DNA of 64,000 nucleotides from Billgrantia sulfidoxydans (GTDB taxonomy: Bacteria; Pseudomonadota; Gammaproteobacteria; Pseudomonadales; Halomonadaceae): positions 1,178,001 to 1,242,000 of the forward strand of contig NZ_CP053381.1 of assembly GCF_017868775.1 (NCBI RefSeq). The letters run 5' to 3'. The notes under the pieces are model-generated. The model saw only the letters and a list, made by a program, of their open reading frames with translations. It was not told the origin of the DNA and ran no database searches. This document shows positions 36,645 to 46,357 of this stretch, piece by piece. How positions within the stretch are numbered: the first letter of the stretch is position 1; each line of letters starts with the position of its first letter. The translations under genes were made by a program, and so were the position numbers.

Positions 36645-36661
36645 TATATGTTGAACATATA
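36645..36661. promoter_or_regulatory. GntR-type operator, site 1
   Basis: A perfect 17-bp palindrome, TATATGTT-G-AACATATA, in the divergent promoter region between dctP and the arabinose dehydrogenase gene, 37-53 bp upstream of the dctP start. Its core ATGTT-S-AACAT recurs at 36668-36678 and upstream of the GntR gene at 47159-47173. Confidence 0.7.
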
Positions 36662-36667
36662 GAATCC

Positions 36668-36678
36668 ATGTTCAACAT
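36668..36678. promoter_or_regulatory. GntR-type operator, site 2
   Basis: ATGTT-C-AACAT, an 11-bp palindrome whose centre is 20 bp from that of site 1, about two helical turns. The spacing would let two regulator dimers bind the same face of the DNA and control both divergent promoters. Confidence 0.65.
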
Positions 36679-36744
36679 AAACTTTAGTCGTGTCATCTAC
36701 ACTGGCGTGAACGAATTTCTCGTCATGAACCAAAGGATTTGGCA

Positions 36745-37671
36745 ATGCAAAGCATCAAGATCGGCCTGGTCGGGGTGGGCAAGATCGCCCGCGACCAGCA
36801 CCTGCCGGCGCTGGCCGGGAGCCGGGGTTACGAGCTGGTGGCGACCGCGGATCCCCACGCCCGCCACGCGCCGGTACCCGGCTACACCGCCTTGGGTGAA
36901 ATGCTCGAGGCGCATCCCGAACTGGAAGCAGTGGCCATCTGCACGCCGACGCACCTGCGCTACTCCCAGGCGCGCCTCGCCCTGGAACAGGGCAGGAGCG
37001 TGCTGCTGGAGAAGCCGCCCGGGGCGACCCTGAGCGAGGTGGAGGATCTGGTCGAGCTGGCCGAGCGGCAGGGTTGCACCCTGTTCGCCGCCTGGCATTC
37101 GCGCTTTGCCCCGGGCGTGGAGCAGGCGCGCGACTGGTTGCGGGATCGCCGTATAAGGCGGGTCGAGATCGACTGGCGCGAAGACGTGCGGGTGTGGCAT
37201 CCCGGTCAGGCGTGGATCTGGGAGCCGGCCGGCATGGGGGTGTTCGACCCAGGGATCAACGCACTGTCGATCATCACCGAGATCCTGCCTCGCGCCTTCT
37301 TCCTGCGCGAGGCGCGGCTGTGGGTGCCAAGCAACTGCCAGGCGCCGATCGCCGCGGCGCTGACCTTCGGCGATACCGAGGGCACGCCGATCGTAGCCGA
37401 CTTCGATTTCCGCCAGCCGAGCCCGCCGATCTGGAGCATACACGTCGAGACCGAGGCGGGGCGGCTCAGCCTGCTGCGGGGCGGCTGCCGGCTGGAGCTC
37501 GACGGCCAGTGCCTGCTCGACGCCGAGGAGCGTGAGTATCCGGGCCTCTACGCCCGCTTCGCCGAACTGATCCGGCAGCGACGCAGCGACGTGGACCTGG
37601 CCCCGCTGCGGCACGTGGCGGATGCCTGCCTCGCCGCCTGGCGCGAGCCGACCGAGCCCTTTATCGAGTGA
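36745..37671 (+). CDS. L-arabinose/D-galactose 1-dehydrogenase (Gfo/Idh/MocA family)
   Basis: 308 residues: an N-terminal Rossmann domain (GLVGVGKIARDQHLPAL) and a C-terminal catalytic domain. It closely resembles Azospirillum L-arabinose 1-dehydrogenase and rhizobial galactose dehydrogenases in the segments EKPPGATL (Lys90), EDVRVWHPGQAWIWEP and GVFDPGINALSI (Asp168, Asn172), the catalytic positions of that group. It oxidizes the sugar to the 1,4-lactone with NAD(P)+. AAAGGA lies nine bases before the ATG. It is divergent from the TRAP/araD1 operon across the two operator palindromes. Confidence 0.9.
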   Translation: MQSIKIGLVGVGKIARDQHLPALAGSRGYELVATADPHARHAPVPGYTALGEMLEAHPELEAVAICTPTHLRYSQARLALEQGRSVLLEKPPGATLSEVEDLVELAERQGCTLFAAWHSRFAPGVEQARDWLRDRRIRRVEIDWREDVRVWHPGQAWIWEPAGMGVFDPGINALSIITEILPRAFFLREARLWVPSNCQAPIAAALTFGDTEGTPIVADFDFRQPSPPIWSIHVETEAGRLSLLRGGCRLELDGQCLLDAEEREYPGLYARFAELIRQRRSDVDLAPLRHVADACLAAWREPTEPFIE

Positions 37672-37672
37672 A

Positions 37673-38629
37673 CTAGATAAGCCCCTGCTGGCGCTGATGA
37701 GCCACCAGTTCACGCACCATGCCCATCAGCGTTGCCGCCCCCGGGGAGGGCCGGCGTCGTCTCAGGCTCACCAGGCCGAATGGCTGCACGCTGAGCCGCT
37801 GGTGGAAAGGCAGGATGCGAAAGCGCGTCGGGGCGCACAGCAGGTCGGCCACCTGACGCGTGGTGGCGGTGATCGTGTCCGAGCGATCGATCAACGCCAG
37901 CGCCACCAGGATGTCGGTGGTATCGACGACCTGTGCTGGCGGCTCGACGGCACAGTGGAGAAACAGCGCGTCGACCCGCTGGCGCATCAGCGCCCCCTGG
38001 GGCTGTAGCGCCCACGGGTAGGCGGCCATGGCCGCTAGCGTCAGCGGATCGGCTCCCGAGAGCGGGTGTCCTTCGCGACACACGAAGCAGATCTCCTCCT
38101 CGCCGATCTCCTCGAACACGAACGGCTCGGACGAGAAGCCGGCCGGTATCCGGGTAATGGCGAAATCGAGTTCCCCTTCCAGCAGCCGCGGCACCAGCCG
38201 CTTGCTGACGTCGACCTCGACGCTGACCTTGAGCCTGGGGTGGCTTCGGTGCACCCGCTCGATGGCGCTGGCCAGCAGCGTCACCGCCGGCGCCATCACC
38301 GTGCCGATGGCCACCTTGCCGGCATTGCCTTCGAACAGGGCATTGAGTTCCTCGCCGGTGTTATGCAGCTCAGAGAGCATGGCCTGGGCATGCCGGACCA
38401 TGACCTCTCCGTACCAGTTCGGCTCGAGCCCACGTGGATGACGGTCGAACAGCTTGACGCCCAGTTGGGCCTCGATATCGCCCAGCAGCTTCGAGGCCGC
38501 CGGCTGGCTGATGCCCAGCTGTGATGCCGCGCGATGCAGGTTGCGCTGCTCGTCGAGGGCCAGAAAGAGCTGGAGATGGCGCAACTTTAGTCGTGCTTGC
38601 AGGAACCAGTCGTCACCCAGCGTGCGCAT
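37673..38629 (-). CDS. LysR-family regulator, GbpR-like
   Basis: 318 residues: a winged helix (LRHLQLFLALDEQRNLHRAA, SQPAASKLLGDIEAQLGV) and a LysR effector domain. In layout it resembles Agrobacterium GbpR, the regulator of a galactose/arabinose binding-protein operon. It is convergent with the dehydrogenase gene (1 bp apart) and divergent from the mutarotase-araFGH operon, which it probably controls. The ATG at 38629 has GGAGGGG upstream. An A+T-rich stretch with the palindrome TCGAT-TT-ATCGA (38669-38680) lies in the shared promoter region. Confidence 0.88.
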   Translation of the reverse strand: MRTLGDDWFLQARLKLRHLQLFLALDEQRNLHRAASQLGISQPAASKLLGDIEAQLGVKLFDRHPRGLEPNWYGEVMVRHAQAMLSELHNTGEELNALFEGNAGKVAIGTVMAPAVTLLASAIERVHRSHPRLKVSVEVDVSKRLVPRLLEGELDFAITRIPAGFSSEPFVFEEIGEEEICFVCREGHPLSGADPLTLAAMAAYPWALQPQGALMRQRVDALFLHCAVEPPAQVVDTTDILVALALIDRSDTITATTRQVADLLCAPTRFRILPFHQRLSVQPFGLVSLRRRRPSPGAATLMGMVRELVAHQRQQGLI

Positions 38630-38668
38630 GGCGCCCCTCCGCCTCTTCTGGAAATAATAATTTTGATA

Positions 38669-38680
38669 TCGATTTATCGA
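38669..38680. promoter_or_regulatory. palindrome in the LysR / galM divergent promoter
   Basis: TCGAT-TT-ATCGA lies 40 bp upstream of the LysR start in the A+T-rich divergent promoter region. It could be the LysR recognition site or part of it; no experimental consensus is known to me for this regulator. Confidence 0.35.
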
Positions 38681-38785
38681 CCACTGCATATTGGTTGGTT
38701 ATGTCATGGCTGTCTACTGTAGCGACGGTATCCGCGACGACATGTCGTACCGACAACAACAATTCCAAGATCAAGGAGACAGATC

Positions 38786-40015
38786 ATGTCACTCACCTAC
38801 GCCTCGATGCGCGGTGCCGGTTCGCCCCTGTTGCTGAGTGCCGGCGCCGTCATGCTGATGCTGGGCGTGGCCGAGGCCCATGGCAGCGCCGAGTCGACGA
38901 CCAACGGCACCACCTCGCGTAGCCTCGACAAGTCATCGTTCGGCCAGCTGCCCGACGGCCGCCAGGTCGACGTTTACCGCATGACCAACGCCAATGGCAT
39001 CGAGATGCGTGTCATCAACTATGGCGGCATCATCCTTTCGCTGAAGACGCCGGATGTCGACGGCGACTTCGACGATATCGTGCTGGGCTTCGATTCGCTG
39101 GAGGAGTATCTCTCCGATACTTATCGTCAGGCCAATCCCTACTTCGGCGCGCTGATCGGCCGCTACGGCAACCGCATCGCCGGTGGCCAGTTCTCTCTCG
39201 ACGGCGAAACCCACTCCCTGGCGACCAACGACGGGGCCAACCATCTGCACGGTGGCCAGCAGGGGTTCGACAGGGTGCTATGGCAGGCCGAGCCGTTCGA
39301 GAGCAACGAAGGTGCCGGCCTGACACTTCGCTATACCAGCGAGGACGGCGAGGAGGGCTATCCGGGCAGGCTCGAGACGGAGGTGACCTACACCCTGACC
39401 GACGCCGACGAGTTGATCATCGACTACCGGGCCACGACCGACAAGGCGACGCCGGTCAACCTCACCCAGCACAGCTACTTCAATCTCGAGGGAGAGGGCG
39501 GCGACAGCATTCTCGACCACCGGCTGATGATCAACGCCGACGCCTTTACCCCGGTGGACGACACGCTGATCCCCACCGGCGAAATCCGCTCGGTCGAAGG
39601 CACACCGTTCGACTTCACCCAGCCGACGCCGATCGGCGAGCGCATCGGGCAGGACAACGAGCAGCTGGCGTTCGGCAAGGGGTACGACCACAACTTCGTG
39701 CTCGCCGAGCAGGGCGCTTCTTCCAGTGAGCCCGTGCTGGCCGCCAGGGTCTGGGAGCCGGACAGCGGACGGCTGCTGGAGATTCTCACCACCGAGCCGG
39801 GCATCCAGTTCTACTCGGGCAATTTCCTCGCCGGCGACCTGACGGGCAAAAAGGGGCAGGCCTACGAGCATCGCTCGGGGTTCGCGCTGGAGACCCAGCA
39901 CTTCCCCGACTCGCCCAATCAGGAAGCTTTTCCCAGCACTGTTCTCGAGCCGGGGGAGACCTATCGCTCGCGCACGATCTATCGATTCTCCGCCCAGGAG
40001 ACCCCGGACTCGTGA
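38786..40015 (+). CDS. galM: aldose 1-epimerase (periplasmic galactose mutarotase)
   Basis: 409 residues with a signal peptide (to about residue 31), so this mutarotase acts in the periplasm. Family motifs: VINYGGIILSLKTPD, YFGALIGRYGNRIAGGQF, HLHGGQQGFDRVLW and NLTQHSYFNL with the catalytic His; a Glu near the C-terminus (FALETQHFPDSPNQ) completes the site. It interconverts alpha and beta anomers of aldoses before uptake or oxidation. It heads the operon galM-araF-araG-araH-arabinonate dehydratase-lactonase. AAGGAG precedes the ATG. Confidence 0.92.
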   Translation: MSLTYASMRGAGSPLLLSAGAVMLMLGVAEAHGSAESTTNGTTSRSLDKSSFGQLPDGRQVDVYRMTNANGIEMRVINYGGIILSLKTPDVDGDFDDIVLGFDSLEEYLSDTYRQANPYFGALIGRYGNRIAGGQFSLDGETHSLATNDGANHLHGGQQGFDRVLWQAEPFESNEGAGLTLRYTSEDGEEGYPGRLETEVTYTLTDADELIIDYRATTDKATPVNLTQHSYFNLEGEGGDSILDHRLMINADAFTPVDDTLIPTGEIRSVEGTPFDFTQPTPIGERIGQDNEQLAFGKGYDHNFVLAEQGASSSEPVLAARVWEPDSGRLLEILTTEPGIQFYSGNFLAGDLTGKKGQAYEHRSGFALETQHFPDSPNQEAFPSTVLEPGETYRSRTIYRFSAQETPDS

Positions 40016-40069
40016 GGCATGAGTTCGAACACCAACAACAACACCCCGTAGAGACTCCAGGAGGACGAC

Positions 40070-41062
40070 ATGCCAATCGCAACCACACTTTCCCGTTTGG
40101 CGCTGGGTGGCGCTCTGACACTCACCGCACTGGGCGCTGTCCAGGCGCAGGATGACGTACGTATCGGCTTCATCGTCAAGAAACCCGAGCAGGCCTGGTT
40201 CATCAACGAGCAGGAAGCGGCGACCCAGGTGGGCGAGGAGCTGGGCTTCCGCGTCGTCCGGCTGGGCGGCGAGGACGGCCAGGAGGTGCTCAGCGCCATC
40301 GACAACCTCAACTCCCAGGGCGCCCAGGGCTTCGTCATCTGCCCGCCCGACGTGCGCCTGGGGCCGGCCATCATGAACCGCGCCGAGCAGTATGGCATGA
40401 AGGTAGTGACGGTGGACGACCGCTTCGTGGGCGGCGACGGCGAGCCCATGGAGGAAGTGCCGCACCTGGGCATGTCCGGCTACAAGATTGGCCAGCAGGT
40501 CGGCGAGGCGCTGGCCGCCGAGATGGAGGCGCGCGGCTGGGACCCGCAGGAGGTCGCCGCGCTGCGCATCACCAACTACGAGTTGCCCACCGCCAAGGAG
40601 CGCACCGACGGTGCCACCGACGTGCTGCTGGAGTGGGGGTTCCCGGAAGACAACATCTTCGACGCGCCCCAGCAGAACACCGATACCAGCAGCGCCTTCT
40701 CGGCCGCTTCGCCGGTGATCTCCCAGCGCGGGGACTTCGAGCACTGGATCATCTACGCCCTCAACGAGGAGAGCGTGCTGGGCGGCGTGCGCGCCACCGA
40801 GCAGTACGGCCTGGCTCCCGAAGACGTGATCGGCGTGGGCATCAACGGTTCCGGCGCGGCCTTCGCCGAGTTCTCGCGCAGCAATCCGACCGGCTTCCAC
40901 GGCACGGTGGCGGTGAGTTCCACCCAGCATGGGCAGCAAACCGCGGAGAATCTCTATCGCTGGATCACCGAGGGCGAGGAGCCGCCGGCCAACACCGAAA
41001 CCTCCGGCACCCTGATGACGCGCGACAACTGGCAGGATGTGCGCGCCGAACTCGGGCTGTGA
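40070..41062 (+). CDS. araF: arabinose ABC transporter substrate-binding protein
   Basis: 330 residues with a signal peptide (to about residue 25, GAVQAQ). It follows the arabinose-binding-protein pattern closely: [45 protein letters not shown] and [14 protein letters not shown]. Sequence and context with araG, araH and arabinonate dehydratase support L-arabinose (and perhaps D-galactose) as ligand. AGGAGG lies seven bases before the start. Confidence 0.9.
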   Translation: MPIATTLSRLALGGALTLTALGAVQAQDDVRIGFIVKKPEQAWFINEQEAATQVGEELGFRVVRLGGEDGQEVLSAIDNLNSQGAQGFVICPPDVRLGPAIMNRAEQYGMKVVTVDDRFVGGDGEPMEEVPHLGMSGYKIGQQVGEALAAEMEARGWDPQEVAALRITNYELPTAKERTDGATDVLLEWGFPEDNIFDAPQQNTDTSSAFSAASPVISQRGDFEHWIIYALNEESVLGGVRATEQYGLAPEDVIGVGINGSGAAFAEFSRSNPTGFHGTVAVSSTQHGQQTAENLYRWITEGEEPPANTETSGTLMTRDNWQDVRAELGL

Positions 41063-41094
41063 ACGTGACGGATCACGATGACCGGGAGTGCACC

Positions 41095-42588
41095 ATGACG
41101 GAACCCTTTCTCCGCTTCGACGGCATCAGCGTGGTCTTCCCCGGCGTGCGCGCGCTCGACCAGGTCAGCTTCGGGGTCCATGCCGGCCAGGTTCATGCAC
41201 TGATGGGCGAGAACGGCGCCGGCAAGTCGACGCTGCTCAAGGTGCTCAGCGGCGTCAACCGTGCCAGCGAAGGAGCGCTGTGGATCGACGGCGAGCGCCA
41301 TGTGTTCGCCAATGCCCGCGAGGCGCTCGGCCAGGGCATCGCCATCATCTATCAGGAGCTGACGCTGGCGCCCAACATGTCGGTGGCCGAGAACCTGCTG
41401 CTCGGCCAGCTGCCGGCCAGCCTCGGCTTCATCGACCGGCGGCGGCTGCGCGATCGGGCGATGCGCATCCTCGAGGAACTCGGCGAAGGTGGCATTCACC
41501 CCTCGACCAAGGTGCGCGACCTCTCCATCGGCCAGCAGCAGATGATCGAGATCGGCCGTGCGCTGCTGCGCGATGCCCGCATCATCGCCTTCGACGAGCC
41601 GACCAGCAGCCTGTCGGTGCAGGAGACGCGTCAGCTCGAGCGCATCGTCGCCCGGCTGCGCGACGAGGGCCGGGTGGTGCTCTACGTCACCCACCGCATG
41701 GAGGAGGTCTTCAAGATGTGCGATGCGGTCACCGTGTTCCGTGACGGCAGGCACATCCGCACCCACGACAGCCTCGACGCGCTCGATCACGACACCCTGG
41801 TCAGCGAGATGGTCGGTCGCGATATCGAGGACGTCTACGGCTACCGCGAGCGCGAGCAGGGCGAGGTGGTGCTGGAGATCGACGCCATCGAAGGCCGGGG
41901 GCTCAAGGCGCCGATCAGCTTCGAGGTGAAGCGCGGCGAGGTGTTCGGCCTGTTCGGCCTGGTAGGGGCCGGGCGCAGCGAACTGATGCGGCTGGTGTGC
42001 GGCGCCGAGACCGCCAGGGCGGGCGAAGTGCGCTTCCAGGGAGTGGCGCGCCGCTTCGCCAGTACCGGCGAAGCCATTCGCCAGGGCATCGCCATGTGCC
42101 CCGAGGATCGCAAGTCGCAGGGCATCTTTCCGGTGGCCAGCGTGGCCGACAACCTCAACATCAGCTGCCGGCGCTTCTTCAAGCGCTGGGGGCTGCTGCG
42201 CGACCCGCGGCGCGAGCGTGCCAACGCCGAGGCGTATATCCGGCGGCTGAGCATCAAGACGCCGGGGCCGCGCACGCCCATCGGCACGCTCTCCGGCGGC
42301 AACCAGCAGAAGGTGATCCTGGCGCGCTGGCTGGCCGAGAAGATCGACCTGTTCGTGGTCGACGAGCCGACCCGCGGCATCGACGTCGGGGCTCGCCGCG
42401 ACATCTACACCCTGCTCTACGAGCTGGCCGAGCAGGGCAAGAGCGTGATCGTGATCTCCAGCGACCTGGCCGAAGTGAGCTCCATCTGCGACCGCATCGG
42501 CGTGATGCGCGACGGCGCGCTGATCGACATCGTGCCGCGCCGGGAGGCCACCCAGGAGCGCCTGCTGGGGCTGGCGCTGCCCGCTTGA
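41095..42588 (+). CDS. araG: arabinose ABC transporter ATP-binding protein
   Basis: 497 residues with two nucleotide-binding domains, as usual for monosaccharide importers. The first has [17 protein letters not shown] and [14 protein letters not shown]; the second has a degenerate Walker A ([13 protein letters not shown]) and the signature [15 protein letters not shown]. The second-domain change is normal for this family. It powers uptake through AraH. The start at 41095 follows araF by 32 bp. Confidence 0.93.
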   Translation: MTEPFLRFDGISVVFPGVRALDQVSFGVHAGQVHALMGENGAGKSTLLKVLSGVNRASEGALWIDGERHVFANAREALGQGIAIIYQELTLAPNMSVAENLLLGQLPASLGFIDRRRLRDRAMRILEELGEGGIHPSTKVRDLSIGQQQMIEIGRALLRDARIIAFDEPTSSLSVQETRQLERIVARLRDEGRVVLYVTHRMEEVFKMCDAVTVFRDGRHIRTHDSLDALDHDTLVSEMVGRDIEDVYGYREREQGEVVLEIDAIEGRGLKAPISFEVKRGEVFGLFGLVGAGRSELMRLVCGAETARAGEVRFQGVARRFASTGEAIRQGIAMCPEDRKSQGIFPVASVADNLNISCRRFFKRWGLLRDPRRERANAEAYIRRLSIKTPGPRTPIGTLSGGNQQKVILARWLAEKIDLFVVDEPTRGIDVGARRDIYTLLYELAEQGKSVIVISSDLAEVSSICDRIGVMRDGALIDIVPRREATQERLLGLALPA

Positions 42589-42644
42589 GCCGATCGCCAC
42601 GGACATCGTAAGTACTTCGACAAGAGCCATCCGAGGGACATGAC

Positions 42645-43655
42645 ATGACAACCCAAAAACTCACCGGGGCTGATGCCGGCACGACGGCGGCGCCCCCGCG
42701 CCGGGGCCTGCCCAAGCCCCTGCGCACCCTGCTCGACACCTCCGGCCTGATCGCCATCTTCGTGATCCTGTTCGTGGCGCTGGCCGTATTCATCCCGGGC
42801 TTCCTCACCGGGCGCAACATGGTGGGCCTGCTGCTCTCCATCACCCTGATCGGCACCATCGCCACCACCATGATGATGGTGCTGGCGCTGGGTGAGGTCG
42901 ATCTCTCGGTGGCCTCCATCGTCGCTTTCGCCGGCGTCGTTGCCGCCGTGGTCACCTCGACCTCCGGCAGCGTGACGATCGGCGTGCTCGGCGGCGTGCT
43001 CGCCGGGGGCGCGGTGGGCGCCTTCAACGGCTTCGTGGTGGCGAAGTTCGGCATCAACTCGTTGATCGCCACGCTTGCCGCCATGGAGTTCGTGCGCGGC
43101 CTGGCCTACATCACCTCCGGTGGCGATGCGGTGATGATCACCGTACCCGAGTTCTTCGACCTCGGCAGCGCCTCCTTCCTCGGCCTGACGCTGCCGGTGT
43201 GGACCATGATCGCCTGCTTCGTGATCTTCGGCGTGCTGCTCAACATGACCGCCTTCGGGCGCAACGTGCTGGCCACCGGCGGCAACCCCGAGGCGGCGGC
43301 GCTGGCCGGGGTCAACGTGCGCCGGCTCAAGGTCATCGTCTTCGGCCTGCAGGGCGTGGTGGCGGGCATCGCCGGCGTGCTGCTCACCTCGCGCATGGGG
43401 CTCGGCGATCCCAATACCTCGATGGGCCTGGAGCTGGCCGTCATTTCTGCCTGCGTGCTGGGCGGCGTGGCTCTCTCCGGCGGCGTGGCCACCATCACCG
43501 GCGTGCTGGTGGGTGTGTTGATCATGGGCTGCGTGCAGAACGCCATGGGCCTGCTCAACGTTCCCACCTTCTATCAGTACCTGGTACGCGGCGCGATCCT
43601 GCTGCTGGCGGTGATGTTCGACCGCTGGAAGCAGACCCGACGTCAGCGTGCATGA
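42645..43655 (+). CDS. araH: arabinose ABC transporter permease
   Basis: 336 residues with about ten membrane helices; RNMVGLLLSITLIGTIATTMMM, ALGEVDLSVASIVAFAGVVA and NVLATGGNPEAAALAGVNV are standard for AraH/RbsC permeases. It forms the membrane channel, probably as a homodimer. GAGGGA lies upstream of the ATG. The next gene begins 24 bp later on the same strand. Confidence 0.92.
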   Translation: MTTQKLTGADAGTTAAPPRRGLPKPLRTLLDTSGLIAIFVILFVALAVFIPGFLTGRNMVGLLLSITLIGTIATTMMMVLALGEVDLSVASIVAFAGVVAAVVTSTSGSVTIGVLGGVLAGGAVGAFNGFVVAKFGINSLIATLAAMEFVRGLAYITSGGDAVMITVPEFFDLGSASFLGLTLPVWTMIACFVIFGVLLNMTAFGRNVLATGGNPEAAALAGVNVRRLKVIVFGLQGVVAGIAGVLLTSRMGLGDPNTSMGLELAVISACVLGGVALSGGVATITGVLVGVLIMGCVQNAMGLLNVPTFYQYLVRGAILLLAVMFDRWKQTRRQRA

Positions 43656-43679
43656 TCCTTCGGTTTCAGGAGACCTCGT

Positions 43680-45425
43680 ATGACCGACCGCAAGCGTCCC
43701 TTGCGCAGCGCCCAGTGGTTCGGCACCGCCGACAAGAACGGCTTCATGTACCGCAGCTGGATGAAGAACCAGGGCATTCCGGACCATGAGTTCCAGGGCA
43801 AGCCGATCATCGGCATCTGCAACACCTGGTCGGAGCTCACGCCCTGCAATGCGCATTTCCGCAAGCTGGCCGAGCACGTCAAGAAGGGGGTGCTGGAAGC
43901 GGGCGGCTACCCGGTGGAGTTCCCGGTGTTTTCCAACGGCGAGTCGCTGCTGCGGCCCACGGCGATGTTCACCCGCAACCTGGCCAGCATGGACGTGGAG
44001 GAGTCGATCCGCGGCAACCCGCTGGATGCGGTGGTGCTGCTGGTGGGCTGCGACAAGACCACGCCGGCGCTGTTGATGGGGGCGGCGAGCTGCGACATCC
44101 CTACCATCGTGGTCAGCGGCGGGCCGATGCTCAACGGCAAGCACGAGGGCAAGGATATCGGTTCGGGTACCGTGGTCTGGCAACTCTCCGAGCAGGTCAA
44201 GGCGGGCAAGATCTCGATCCACGAGTTCATGGCCGCCGAGGCCGGCATGTCGCGCTCGGCGGGCACCTGCAACACCATGGGTACGGCCTCGACCATGGCC
44301 TGCATGGCGGAATCCCTGGGCACCTCGTTGCCGCACAACGCGGCGATCCCCGCGGTGGATTCGCGGCGCTACGTGCTGGCGCACCTCTCCGGCAATCGCA
44401 TCGTCGAGATGGTCCATGAAGACCTGCGGCTGTCGAAGGTCCTCACCAGACAGGCCTTCGAAAACGCCATTCGCACCAATGCCGCCATCGGCGGCTCGAC
44501 CAACGCCGTGATTCACCTCAAGGCGATCGCCGGACGCATCGGCGTCGAGCTCGACCTCGACGACTGGAGCCGCGTCGGCCGCGGCACGCCGACCATCGTC
44601 GACCTGCAGCCCTCGGGGCGCTTCCTGATGGAGGAGTTCTACTACGCCGGCGGGCTGCCCGCGGTGCTGCGCCGGCTGGGCGAGGCCGACCGCCTGCCGC
44701 ACAAGAAGGCGCTGACGGTCAACGGCCGGACATTGTGGGACAACGTCAAGGACGCCCCGCTCTACAGCGACGAGGTCATCCGCCCGCTGGACAAGCCCCT
44801 GCGCGAGGATGGCGGCATGTGCGTGCTGCGCGGCAACCTGGCGCCGCGCGGGGCGGTGCTCAAGCCCTCGGCGGCGAGCCCCGAGCTGATGACCCATCGC
44901 GGCCGGGCGGTGGTGTTCGAGGATTTCGACGACTACAAGGCGCGCATCAACGACCCCGAGCTGGAGGTCGATGCCAGCAGCGTGCTGGTAATGAAGAACT
45001 GTGGGCCGCGCGGCTATCACGGCATGGCCGAGGTCGGCAACATGGGCCTGCCGGCGAAGCTGCTCGAACAGGGTGTGACCGACATGGTGCGCATCTCCGA
45101 CGCGCGCATGAGCGGCACCGCCTACGGCACCGTGGTGCTGCACGTGGCCCCCGAATCCGCCGCCGGCGGGCCGCTCGCTGCGGTGCGCGACGGTGACTGG
45201 ATCGCGCTCGACTGCGATGCCGGCACGCTGCACCTGGAGATCGACGATGCCGAACTCGAGGCGCGCCTGGCCCAGCGCGACCCTACCGCCGAGTCGCGCC
45301 GGATCGCCAGCGACGGCGGTTATCGCCAGCTCTATATCGAGCGGGTGCTGCAGGCCGACGAGGGCTGCGACTTCGACTTCCTGCGCGGCTCGCGCGGGGC
45401 CGAAGTGCCAAGGCATTCCCATTGA
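43680..45425 (+). CDS. L-arabinonate dehydratase (IlvD/EDD family)
   Basis: 581 residues of the IlvD/EDD family. The three iron-sulfur cysteines are present at the family positions: Cys56 (ELTPCN), Cys124 (VGCDKTTP) and Cys197 ([11 protein letters not shown]), which fits a [2Fe-2S] arabinonate/xylonate dehydratase like the Rhizobium enzyme. It turns L-arabinonate into 2-keto-3-deoxy-L-arabinonate. Its place after araFGH supports arabinonate as the main substrate. A second family member (xylonate dehydratase) is at 62310. AGGAG precedes the ATG. Confidence 0.9.
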   Translation: MTDRKRPLRSAQWFGTADKNGFMYRSWMKNQGIPDHEFQGKPIIGICNTWSELTPCNAHFRKLAEHVKKGVLEAGGYPVEFPVFSNGESLLRPTAMFTRNLASMDVEESIRGNPLDAVVLLVGCDKTTPALLMGAASCDIPTIVVSGGPMLNGKHEGKDIGSGTVVWQLSEQVKAGKISIHEFMAAEAGMSRSAGTCNTMGTASTMACMAESLGTSLPHNAAIPAVDSRRYVLAHLSGNRIVEMVHEDLRLSKVLTRQAFENAIRTNAAIGGSTNAVIHLKAIAGRIGVELDLDDWSRVGRGTPTIVDLQPSGRFLMEEFYYAGGLPAVLRRLGEADRLPHKKALTVNGRTLWDNVKDAPLYSDEVIRPLDKPLREDGGMCVLRGNLAPRGAVLKPSAASPELMTHRGRAVVFEDFDDYKARINDPELEVDASSVLVMKNCGPRGYHGMAEVGNMGLPAKLLEQGVTDMVRISDARMSGTAYGTVVLHVAPESAAGGPLAAVRDGDWIALDCDAGTLHLEIDDAELEARLAQRDPTAESRRIASDGGYRQLYIERVLQADEGCDFDFLRGSRGAEVPRHSH

Positions 45426-45448
45426 GCCGGCTGGCAGGAGCGCGAAGC

Positions 45449-46339
45449 ATGGTCGAAGGGGCGGTGGTGCAATGCGTATGGCGGGGCAGGGCGCAACTGG
45501 GCGAAGGGCCGCTATGGTGCCCCGGGCGGGGCGAAGCCGGTCAACTGCTGTTCGTCGACATCATCCGGCGCTCCCTGCATGCGCACGACGTCGCCAGTGG
45601 CACGACACGCGGCTGGCCGCTCGAGGAGGCGTGCTGCTGGCTGGTGCCGCGGGCCGACGGCGACGGCTTCATCGCCGGGTTCGCCTCGCGGCTGGTGCAC
45701 CTGCGTCTCGACGAGAGCGGGGCGCGTATCGTCGGTGACTGGGCCACCCCCGACGAGCCGGCGGGCAATCGCTTCAACGACGCGGCGGTGGACGCCCGGG
45801 GGCGGCTCTGGTTCGGCTCGATGAAGGAGGACGCGAGCAAGAGTGGCGAGCCCGGACGGGGCTCCCTCTACTGCCTCGATGGCGCGGGCCTGCGCCGGGT
45901 CGACCATGGCTATGGTGTGGCCAACGGGCCCGCCGTGAGCCCCGACGGCAGGACGCTCTACCACAGCGATACGGCAGCCGGCATCGTCTACGCCTTCGAC
46001 CTTTCGCCGGACGGCGAGCTGTCCGGCAGGCGCGAGCACCTGCGCTTCCACGGTACCCAGGGCTATCCGGACGGCATGACCTGCGACGCCGAGGGCGGCC
46101 TGTGGGTCGCCCACTGGGGCGGCGGGCGCGTCAGCCGTTTCCTGCCCGACGGCACGCTGGACGAGACCCTGCTCCTGCCCGCCTCGCGAGTCACCTCCTG
46201 CACCTTCGGCGGACCCGAGCTGAACCAGCTCTACATCACCACCGCCGCCGACGGCCGCGACCAGGAAGCGCTGGCAGGCGGCCTGTTCCGTGTTGATCCA
46301 GGAGTCCGGGGCCTGGCCTCGTCAATGTTTATCCCCTAG
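45449..46339 (+). CDS. SMP-30/gluconolactonase-family pentonolactonase
   Basis: 296 residues of the six-bladed propeller SMP-30 family. Typical segments are LGEGPLWCPG (metal-binding Glu), RFNDAAVDARGRLWFGSM (metal-binding Asn) and GYPDGMTCDAEGGLWVAHWGGGRV (catalytic/metal Asp). It hydrolyses the sugar lactone made by the dehydrogenases, most likely L-arabinono-1,4-lactone, and could also serve xylonolactone because no other lactonase is in the window. I chose the ATG at 45449, which has AGGAG eight bases upstream, over a TTG at 45422. Confidence 0.88.
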   Translation: MVEGAVVQCVWRGRAQLGEGPLWCPGRGEAGQLLFVDIIRRSLHAHDVASGTTRGWPLEEACCWLVPRADGDGFIAGFASRLVHLRLDESGARIVGDWATPDEPAGNRFNDAAVDARGRLWFGSMKEDASKSGEPGRGSLYCLDGAGLRRVDHGYGVANGPAVSPDGRTLYHSDTAAGIVYAFDLSPDGELSGRREHLRFHGTQGYPDGMTCDAEGGLWVAHWGGGRVSRFLPDGTLDETLLLPASRVTSCTFGGPELNQLYITTAADGRDQEALAGGLFRVDPGVRGLASSMFIP

Positions 46340-46357
46340 CCATTTTTCGAGCAGTGC

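Noticed and set aside
42417..45422. A 1001-codon open frame on the minus strand across araG, araH and the arabinonate dehydratase gene
   Set aside because: Antisense shadow of three clear genes. The composition is biased and no domain is recognizable; high GC makes stop codons rare in this frame.
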